DNA of 6,050 bases, from positions 1 to 6,050 of the forward strand of contig DRPO01000621.1 in NCBI GenBank assembly GCA_011330835.1, given 5' to 3'. Every line of letters begins with the position of its first letter. Position 1 is the first letter of the stretch. Positions 1 through 6,050 of the stretch are shown here, piece by piece. Position numbers and translations under genes: made by a program. Below the pieces are notes generated by a model. It was given only the letters and a program-made list of their open reading frames with translations. It ran no database searches and was not told the origin of the DNA. Source of the stretch: Gammaproteobacteria bacterium. GTDB taxonomy: Bacteria > Pseudomonadota > Gammaproteobacteria > UWMA-0217.

Positions 1-137
1 AAGCTTCTGATTAATAAGCATATGAAAAAGTCAAGACATTTTAAGCGCGATTGCCCTGGCGGTTTCCCGAAAATCGGTTGCCCAGCGCCGCTTCATGTGA
101 TACCTATCTCGAAACAGCGCCATGAATTGCCCGCAAA
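1..137. other. Leader region upstream of rmuC, no confident gene
   Basis: The first 45 bases are clearly AT-richer than the rest, and the sequence turns GC-rich before rmuC. I see no sigma70 promoter with both hexamers convincing. A TTGCCC at 78-83 followed 17 bases later by TACCTA is too weak to call. The frame starting at position 1 stays open to a TGA at 142-144 and contains an ATG at 22. It could be the tail of an upstream gene, but its translation is unrecognisable and has no ribosome-binding site. The rmuC promoter may lie here or further left, outside the window. Confidence 0.4.
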
Positions 138-1421
138 TTGCTGACTCAACTACAAAACCCGCTGGTTTACCTGCCCCTGATAGCGGCCTTGCTGGGTTTG
201 CTGGTCGGGGCGCTGATTACCTGGCTGCACGCTCAGCGCGAGATCCAGGCGCTCAACGTCGAGAAGGTGCGTCTCGAAACCCGGTTGCAGGGCGAGAAGA
301 GCCGTTTCGACGCCCAGCTTGAGCAACTGCGCGACGCTCGCAAGACGCTGTCCCGCCAGTTCGCCGTGCTGTCGCGACAGGCGCTCAAGGACAACAGCAG
401 TCTATTTCTCAAGATCGCCGGCGAAAATCTCAAGCGACATCAGGAGCGGGCCAGCGCCGAGCTGCGCGAAAAGGAGCAATCCATCGAGACGCTGGTGACG
501 CCGATCCGCGAGCTGCTCGACCGAACCCGCGACGAGCTCCGGCAGATGGAAAAGGAGCGCAAGGAATCCTTTGGCTCGCTGTCCCGGCAGATCGAAACCC
601 TGGCGCGTTCGGAGATCGACCTGCGGCGCGAAACCAGTCAGCTCGTCTCGGCGCTCAAGCGCCCCGATGTGCGCGGTCGCTGGGGAGAGATGACGCTCAA
701 GCGGCTGGTCGAATTGGCCGGCATGGTCGAACACTGTGATTTCGACGAGCAAATCGCCACGACGGGCGATGACGACGCCGGTCTGCTGCGGCCCGACATG
801 ATCATTCGCATGCCGGGCCGGCGCGAGCTCATTATCGACGCCAAGACGCCGCTGGACGGCTATCTCGCCGCCATCGACGCCGACACCGACGAGCAGCGCC
901 AGGCGGCCATGATGCGCCACGCTCGCAACCTGCGCGACCGCGTTCGCGCGCTGTCCAGCAAGGCCTACTGGGCCCAGTTTCGCAACAGTCCCGACTTCGT
1001 GATCCTGTTTCTGCCCGGCGACCCGTTTCTTGGCGGCGCGCTCGCCGAAGACAAGGATTTGATGGAATACGCCCTCCAGCGCAATATCATCCTCGCCACG
1101 CCCGCCAGCCTGATGGGCCTGCTGCGCAGCGTCGCCCATGGCTGGAAACAGATCGCCTTCAACGAGAATTCCGAAAGAATCCGCCAGACCGGCGAAGACC
1201 TCTATCGTCGCATCGCCATCCTCACCGAGCATTTCCAGCGCCTCGGCAAGAGCCTCAACGCCAGCGTCGATCACTACAACAAAACCCTTGGCTCGCTGGA
1301 GCGGCAACTGCTCCCGGGCGCGCGCCGCATGAGCGAGCTCGGCATCCGCTCCGCCAGGGAAGTCGCCGATATCGCGCCGCTGGAGCGAACCGCCCGGCCA
1401 TCCCAGTCGTCGGAGCGGTGA
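138..1421 (+). CDS. rmuC: DNA recombination protein RmuC
   Basis: RmuC-family protein of 427 residues. In E. coli, RmuC is known for limiting inversions at short inverted repeats and is thought to be a nuclease-like factor. Seen in the sequence: one hydrophobic N-terminal segment (about residues 11-30), which would anchor it in the inner membrane; a long charged coiled coil (about 33-170); then the conserved family core. The core carries RGRWGE (179-184), RPDMIIRMP (218-226) and IDAKTPL (233-239). The spacing of Asp219, Asp234 and Lys236 fits a PD-(D/E)xK-like nuclease fold, which is an inference. Length is somewhat below E. coli RmuC (about 475). The start is a TTG at 138 with no good ribosome-binding site. 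An in-frame stop at 123-125 limits upstream extension, and the only other upstream codon of note is ATT at 126. An ATG at 122 lies in a different frame. It converges on sucB and probably has its own transcript. Confidence 0.93.
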   Translation: MLTQLQNPLVYLPLIAALLGLLVGALITWLHAQREIQALNVEKVRLETRLQGEKSRFDAQLEQLRDARKTLSRQFAVLSRQALKDNSSLFLKIAGENLKRHQERASAELREKEQSIETLVTPIRELLDRTRDELRQMEKERKESFGSLSRQIETLARSEIDLRRETSQLVSALKRPDVRGRWGEMTLKRLVELAGMVEHCDFDEQIATTGDDDAGLLRPDMIIRMPGRRELIIDAKTPLDGYLAAIDADTDEQRQAAMMRHARNLRDRVRALSSKAYWAQFRNSPDFVILFLPGDPFLGGALAEDKDLMEYALQRNIILATPASLMGLLRSVAHGWKQIAFNENSERIRQTGEDLYRRIAILTEHFQRLGKSLNASVDHYNKTLGSLERQLLPGARRMSELGIRSAREVADIAPLERTARPSQSSER

Positions 1422-1430
1422 TGGCGCGAT

Positions 1431-1451
1431 CGGCGTCATGGGTTGTCGGAT

Positions 1452-1461
<10 letters not shown>
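1431..1461. terminator. Weak inverted repeat between convergent rmuC and sucB ends
   Basis: CGGCGTC at 1431-1437 is an exact inverted match to GACGCCG at 1455-1461, leaving a 17-base loop. It sits where the two convergent transcripts end, and its right arm lies in the last codons of sucB. There is no run of T on either side, so it lacks the mark of an intrinsic terminator. It could be a bidirectional stop of modest strength or chance. No better terminator is visible between the genes. Confidence 0.2.
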
Positions 1462-2641
<1,180 letters not shown>

Positions 2642-2645
<4 letters not shown>

Positions 2646-5491
2646 GATGAAATTCCCAATGCGTTGTTGATGATTTCCTGCTGTTCTTCCCGGTGAATGC
2701 GGAGGTTGCCGGTGGCGGGCGCGGCGGCGGCGGGGCGACTGACCGCTTCAAGCGCGACATCGGGGAACAGGGCGTGGAACAGGTGGTGTTGCTGGCTGTA
2801 CCAGGCGCCCTGGTTGAGCGGTTCTTCCTGGCACCAGATGAAACGGCTGGCGCCGCGATAGCGTTCGATGACCTGGCGCAGCGCGTCTTCGGGGAAGGGG
2901 TAGAGTTGTTCGATGCGGATGATCGCGACGTTGTCGATCTTTTCGAGGCGGCGCTTTTCCAGCAGGTCGTAGTAGACCTTGCCGGCGCAGAGCACGACGC
3001 GCTGGATGCCCTCAGGGGCCAGCGGGTCGATCTCGTCGATGATGGTCTGGAAGCCTCCCTCGGTGAAGTCGGCTTGCGCGTTGACGGCCAAGGGGTGGCG
3101 CAGCAGGCTCTTGGGCGTCATGACGATCAGCGGCTTGCGGTACCGGCGCAGCATCTGGCGGCGCAACAGGTGGAAGATCTGCGCCGGCGTGGTGGGCGAG
3201 CAGACCTGCATGTTGTGCTGCGCGCAGAGTTGCAGATAGCGCTCCAGCCGGGCGGAGGAGTGCTCCGGGCCCTGGCCCTCGAAGCCGTGCGGCAGGAACA
3301 TGGTCAGGCCGGAGAGCCGACCCCATTTCTGCTCGCCGGAGCTGATGAACTGGTCGATGACCACCTGGGCGCCGTTGGCGAAATCGCCGAACTGCGCTTC
3401 CCAGATCACCAGCACGTCCGGCTCGGTGGTGGCGTAGCCGTATTCGAAGGCCAGCACGGCTTCTTCCGACAGCAGCGAGTCGATGACGACGAAGGGTTGC
3501 TGGTCCGGGGCGATGTGTTTCAGCGGGACGCTCAGCGCGCCCGTTTTCTGGTCGTGCAGCGCGGCGTGGCGATGGAAGAACGTGCCGCGACCGCTGTCCT
3601 GCCCGGACAGGCGCACGGCGAACCCTTCCGTCACCAGTGAAGCGTAGGCGAGCAGTTCGGCGAACCCCCAGTCCACGGGTTGTTCGCCGGCGGCCATGTG
3701 CTTGCGGGCTTCCATGATCTTGACGACCCGGGGATGCAACACGAAGTCGTCCGGAACCCGGGTCAGTTTTTCACCGAGTTCGCGAAAGGCGTCATCGCTG
3801 ATTGTCGTGTCCACCGGCTGATCCCAGCGTTGCCCGACAAAGCGCCGCCAGTCCACCGGGAACGGCTTGCCCCGGGCGTTGGTCAGCAAATGCGGCACGA
3901 TCGGGTCGCCCTTTTCCAGGCGCTGGCGGCTGAGTTTTCTCATCTCCTCCGCCTGGTCGGGCGAGATCACGCCGGTTTCGGTCAGTTGCTGGCTGTATTT
4001 TTCGCGCACGGTGGGCATCTCGCGGATCTTGCGATACATCAGCGGCTGGGTGACGGCGGGCTCGTCCGCCTCGTTGTGGCCGTGACGGCGATAGCAGAGC
4101 ATGTCGATCACCACGTCCTTGGCGAAGGTCATGCGGTAGTCCAGCGCGACCTGGGTGATGAACAGCACCGCCTCGGGGTCGTCGCCATTGACGTGGAAGA
4201 TGGGCGCATCGACCATCTTGGCGATATCGGTGCAGTAGGAGGAGGAGCGCGCGTCGCGCTGGAAGCTGGTGGTGAAGCCGATCTGGTTGTTGACCACGAT
4301 GTGCACCGTGCCCCGCGTCTTGAACCCGCGCGTGTTGGACATGTTCAGCGTCTCCATCACCACGCCCTGGCCGGCGATCGCCGCGTCGCCGTGCAGCACC
4401 ACCGGCAGCACCTGATCGCCCGGGTTGACCTCCCAGTGATCCTGCCGCGCCCGAACCGCGCCCTCCACCACCGGGCCGACGATCTCCAGGTGCGACGGGT
4501 TGAAGGCCATCGCCACATGCACCGGCCCGCCGGGCGTGTTCATGTCCGAGGAAAAGCCCTTGTGGTACTTCACATCCCCGGTGCGCCCGGCGGTGTCCTC
4601 GTTGCCCTCGAACTCGCGGAACAGCACGGCGGGCGATTTGCCGAGAATATTGACCAGCACGTTCAGCCGGCCCCGGTGCGCCATGCCCAGCACCACCTCC
4701 TTGACGCCGGTGGCGCCGGCGCTCTGGATCAGCTCGTCCAGCAGCGGGATCAGGCTTTCCGCGCCCTCCAGCGAGAAGCGCTTCTGGCCGACATACTTGG
4801 CGTGCAGGTAGCGTTCCAGCGTCTCCGCGGCGGTCAGCCGGTCGAGCAGGTAGCGTTGCTGGCTGGCGGCGTATTCCGGCGTGGAGCGCACGCTCTCCAG
4901 CTTCTGCTGAATCCAGCGTTTCTCGCGGGTTTCGCCGATGTGCATGTACTCGACGCCGACGCTGCCGCAATAGGTCGCCTGGATCTGGTCGAGGATCGCC
5001 CCCAGCGGCGCCTTGGCCGGGGCGACCAGCGACCCGGTGTTGAACTCGGTGGCCAGGTCCGCCTCGCCCAGCTTGTTATGCGCCAGCGTCAGCTCCGGAA
5101 TCGGAGACGGCGGCTCCGCATCCAGCGGATTGGTCCAGGCGCTCTTGTGGCCCAGAAAGCGGTAGGCGTTGATCAGCTGCAGCACACGCACCTGTTTCTG
5201 ATCATGAACCCGCGCCTCGTGGATCTCCCTGGGCAGGAAAACCCGGCTCGCCGCCTGCTCGCCCACGCGCCGGAAATGCTGGCGGACTTCGGAAAGCCGC
5301 TGCTCGCGCGCGTGGCCGTTATGGCGCGGCAGAGACTCGAAATACTCGCGCCAGTCCCCGTCGACAGCCTCCGGATCGGCGAGGTACTGTTCGTACAACG
5401 CCTCCAGCCAGGCGGCGTTGCCGCCGTCCAGCATCGATTCCGCCCGCTGGGCCAGCCAGGCGTTCCGGTTTCCGGTGGTCTTTTCGGTCAC
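2642..5491 (-). CDS. sucA: 2-oxoglutarate dehydrogenase E1 (thiamine diphosphate-dependent decarboxylase)
   Basis: E1 of the 2-oxoglutarate dehydrogenase complex. It decarboxylates 2-oxoglutarate using thiamine diphosphate and Mg2+ and reductively succinylates the lipoyl group of SucB. The 949 residues agree with E. coli SucA (933). The N-terminal segment (about 25-55, with DPEAVDGDWREYF) is the part expected to bind E2. The thiamine-binding stretch runs from GDAA (368-371) to NNQIGF (401-406). Residues matching known active-site histidines are His272 in MAHRGRLN, His334 in NPSHLE and His744 in GPEHSSAR. The C-terminal transketolase-like domain (about 605-800) and the SLLRHPLA motif (795-802) are intact. 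The start is GTG at 5491-5489. A TGA lies in frame five codons upstream, and the next in-frame Met (residue 20) would cut into the E2-binding segment. No ribosome-binding site precedes the GTG. It is first in the sucA-sucB transcript. Confidence 0.97.
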
Positions 5492-5511
5492 GATGGGAGG
5501 CTGTCATTCAT
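5488..5511 (-). other. Possible 7-codon leader ORF overlapping the sucA start
   Basis: Read leftward, an ATG at 5511-5509 opens a seven-codon frame, MNDSLPS, ending in TGA at 5490-5488. That stop overlaps the sucA GTG start as GTGA. The sucA GTG has no ribosome-binding site of its own, so re-initiation after this short frame is a possible way to translate sucA. The mini-ORF also lacks a good ribosome-binding site, which weakens the idea. A second ATG at 5507 lies in a third frame. Confidence 0.22.
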
Positions 5512-5575
5512 TGGGGTAGATACCGGTTCGATCGCGTTCTGGATGCTGGCAAGCATACTACTCTCGCCTAGAAAG

Positions 5576-5606
5576 ACTATAGCAAGCCTTATTCAACAGG
5601 AGCCAA
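5576..5606 (-). promoter_or_regulatory. Candidate extended -10 promoter for sucA-sucB
   Basis: Read leftward, TGC followed by TATAGT (5584-5576) matches the extended -10 pattern, TGn plus a hexamer with five of six consensus bases. A TTGGCT (5606-5601) lies upstream with a long 19-base spacer, acceptable only because extended -10 promoters depend little on the -35. Transcription would start near 5569, giving a leader of about 78 bases before the GTG of sucA. A second, weaker -10-like TAGTAT lies at 5560-5555. No other sequence upstream of sucA looks as good. Confidence 0.45.
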
Positions 5607-5614
5607 CCTGGCTC
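5600..5614. repeat. 15-bp palindrome over the -35 region of the sucA promoter
   Basis: GAGCC (5600-5604), five bases, then GGCTC (5610-5614) form a perfect inverted repeat. It overlaps the TTGGCT -35-like hexamer and would lie at about -31 to -45 relative to the predicted sucA start point. That is a usual place for an operator bound by a dimeric regulator. The arms are short, so chance is a real alternative. Confidence 0.3.
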
Positions 5615-5669
5615 TACGGCGTCGCTTGGCAAGGCTGGGCCCGTTTTGCCCGCGATTTGATAAGATTGA

Positions 5670-5807
5670 CGCGATTCCCACATCCTCGAATCTGCCGATG
5701 AAGCGCAGCGCGAGGCGGTGCGGAAGGCCTCCCATTCCGGTGTTGGCGGTGATATGGGGCGTTCGGCGAGAAAGACAGCCGCGTTCAATTCGGAGAAACT
5801 GAAATGA
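5670..5807 (+). pseudogene. Possible remnant of a small coding gene upstream of the antitoxin
   Basis: After a cluster of stops at 5658-5669, one frame stays open to a TGA at 5805-5807. Its translation looks like the C-terminal end of a real soluble protein: ESADEAQREAVRKAS, then SGVGGDMGRSARKTAAF, ending NSEKLK. The codons are GC-rich at third positions, like the neighbouring genes. Its stop overlaps the antitoxin start as ATGA (5804-5807), an arrangement typical of genes in one operon. There is no ATG near its beginning; GTG at 5718 would give about 29 residues. It may be a truncated gene whose 5' part was lost, a small genuine ORF, or a chance open frame. I do not recognise the family. Confidence 0.25.
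5792..5796 (+). promoter_or_regulatory. Ribosome-binding site of the antitoxin gene
   Basis: GGAGA lies seven bases before the ATG at 5804, a good Shine-Dalgarno match at normal spacing. It supports this start codon for the antitoxin. Confidence 0.7.
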
Positions 5808-6019
5808 AATCAATATCCGCTTCAGATATTGCAGAAATGTCGATTCAGCAGCGTCTCCAGCTTGTAGAAGACATTTGGGATTCAATCGCGGAAATGCCGG
5901 AAGCGGTTGAAATGCCCGAGTGGCATAAGCAGGAGCTGGAAAAACGTTTGCAAGCGTACCATGCGAACCCGGATGAAGGATCGCCCTGGAAGGATGTAAA
6001 AAAGAGAATATTGGGGTGA
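5804..6019 (+). CDS. Addiction module antitoxin, putative addiction module component family (PF09720-like)
   Basis: Small acidic protein of 71 residues resembling the putative addiction module component family (Pfam PF09720, TIGR02574), the antitoxin partner of ParE/RelE-type toxins. Matching features are length, the early segment with LSxxERLxLVEDIWDSI character (here SIQQRLQLVEDIWDSI, residues 14-29), the middle motif MPEWHKQELEKRL (about 38-50), and the ending with a spaced Asn-Pro-Asp-Glu-Gly and SPWKDVKKRI (about 60-69). In this family the C-terminal part is expected to wrap the toxin and block it. The start has a good ribosome-binding site. The gene is visibly less GC-rich than sucA, sucB and rmuC, which fits a mobile cassette. 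A toxin start follows within about 10 bases. There is no clear promoter upstream. Confidence 0.85.
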   Translation: MKSISASDIAEMSIQQRLQLVEDIWDSIAEMPEAVEMPEWHKQELEKRLQAYHANPDEGSPWKDVKKRILG

Positions 6020-6026
6020 AAGCAAC

Positions 6027-6050
6027 ATGCTTGTTATCAGAAAGGAGGCT
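6027..6050 (+). CDS. Start of a probable ParE/RelE-family toxin, cut by the window end
   Basis: Eight codons from an ATG at 6027, reading MLVIRKEA, run off the window. A short beta strand followed by a charged residue and Glu-Ala is how many ParE-type toxins begin, and such a toxin is expected directly after a PF09720-like antitoxin. The gap to the antitoxin stop is 7 bases, and a weak GGGGTGA lies upstream. Alternatives: a GTG at 6016 in another frame overlapping the antitoxin stop as GTGA, or a start just beyond the window, since AAAGGAGG at 6041-6048 is itself a perfect Shine-Dalgarno sequence. The toxin identity is inferred mostly from context. Confidence 0.5.

Larger units (their letters stand above)
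5492..5803. other. Divergent intergenic region between sucA and the antitoxin gene
   Basis: These 312 bases separate sucA (leftward) from the antitoxin gene (rightward). The sucA side (about 5550-5615) is AT-richer and holds the candidate promoter and palindrome listed separately. It also holds a small hairpin, ATGCT (5543-5547) with AGCAT (5552-5556), which would fall in the sucA mRNA leader. The middle has two -35-like hexamers pointing right, TTGATA (5657-5662) and TTGACG (5666-5671), with no acceptable -10 at normal spacing. It also has a direct repeat of CGCGATT (5651-5657 and 5670-5676). The right half (5670-5807) reads like coding sequence in one frame and is listed as a possible remnant. 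Confidence 0.6.

Noticed and set aside
10..36. Possible leftward promoter (TTGACT with AT-rich downstream)
   Set aside because: No -10 hexamer at an acceptable spacing; the AT-rich stretch alone is not enough.
31..96. Leftward 21-codon ORF in the rmuC leader (MKRRWATDF...)
   Set aside because: Too short to judge and with only a weak purine stretch upstream; no supporting context.
22..144. Small rightward ORF of 40 codons from ATG 22
   Set aside because: No ribosome-binding site, unrecognisable sequence, and it runs into the start of rmuC.
402..1439. Leftward open frame (345 codons) antisense to rmuC
   Set aside because: It mirrors the rmuC core, has no recognisable domain, and its composition is typical of antisense shadows.
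2693..3640. Rightward open frame (315 codons) antisense to the 3' part of sucA
   Set aside because: Same shadow effect; sucA in the opposite strand is unambiguous.
3680..5701. Very long rightward open frame (673 codons) antisense to sucA
   Set aside because: It lies wholly against a perfectly conserved sucA. Its translation is His/Asp/Val/Gly-rich without a recognisable domain, as expected when a GC-rich gene is read from the other strand.
5698..5802. Arg-rich 34-codon rightward ORF ending just before the antitoxin
   Set aside because: No ribosome-binding site and a composition typical of an out-of-phase reading of the more coding-like frame listed as a possible remnant.
5558..5885. Two overlapping leftward frames across the sucA-antitoxin gap (76 and 98 codons)
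   Set aside because: They overlap the sucA promoter candidate and the antitoxin, lack ribosome-binding sites, and give Arg/Ser-rich translations with no recognisable features.

Overview
The window looks like chromosomal DNA of a GC-rich gammaproteobacterium. The SucA and SucB proteins resemble the E. coli type most closely, and rmuC and the 2-oxoglutarate dehydrogenase genes are core bacterial genes. I cannot name a genus from sequence alone.

Layout. Positions 1-137 are a short leader with an AT-richer first 45 bases. rmuC (138-1421, +) encodes a membrane-anchored coiled-coil protein of the RmuC family, implicated in DNA recombination. It converges on the sucA-sucB pair, with only about 30 bases between the two stop codons. 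sucB (1452-2645, -) encodes the E2 succinyltransferase. sucA (2642-5491, -) encodes the E1 2-oxoglutarate decarboxylase. The pair is read right to left with a 4-base ATGA overlap and is almost certainly one transcript. A 312-base divergent gap (5492-5803) holds a good candidate sucA promoter, a small palindrome beside it, and a possible gene remnant. At the right edge, read rightward, is a small addiction-module antitoxin (5804-6019). It is followed by what looks like the first codons of its ParE-type toxin, cut by the window end.

How the genes work together. SucA and SucB are two of the three components of the 2-oxoglutarate dehydrogenase complex, which converts 2-oxoglutarate, CoA and NAD+ to succinyl-CoA, CO2 and NADH in the TCA cycle. 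The third component, E3 (lpd), does not follow sucB here; rmuC occupies that place in the opposite orientation. E3 must therefore be encoded elsewhere or shared with other dehydrogenase complexes. rmuC and the toxin-antitoxin pair have no evident functional link to the TCA genes.

I see no clear undescribed multi-gene system. The points worth a second look are local: the non-ATG starts of rmuC and sucA, a mini-ORF whose stop overlaps the sucA start, two arginine-to-histidine changes in the SucB E1/E3-binding domain, a palindrome at the sucA promoter, and the possible gene remnant whose stop overlaps the antitoxin start. The long open frames antisense to sucA, sucB and rmuC are judged to be compositional shadows.
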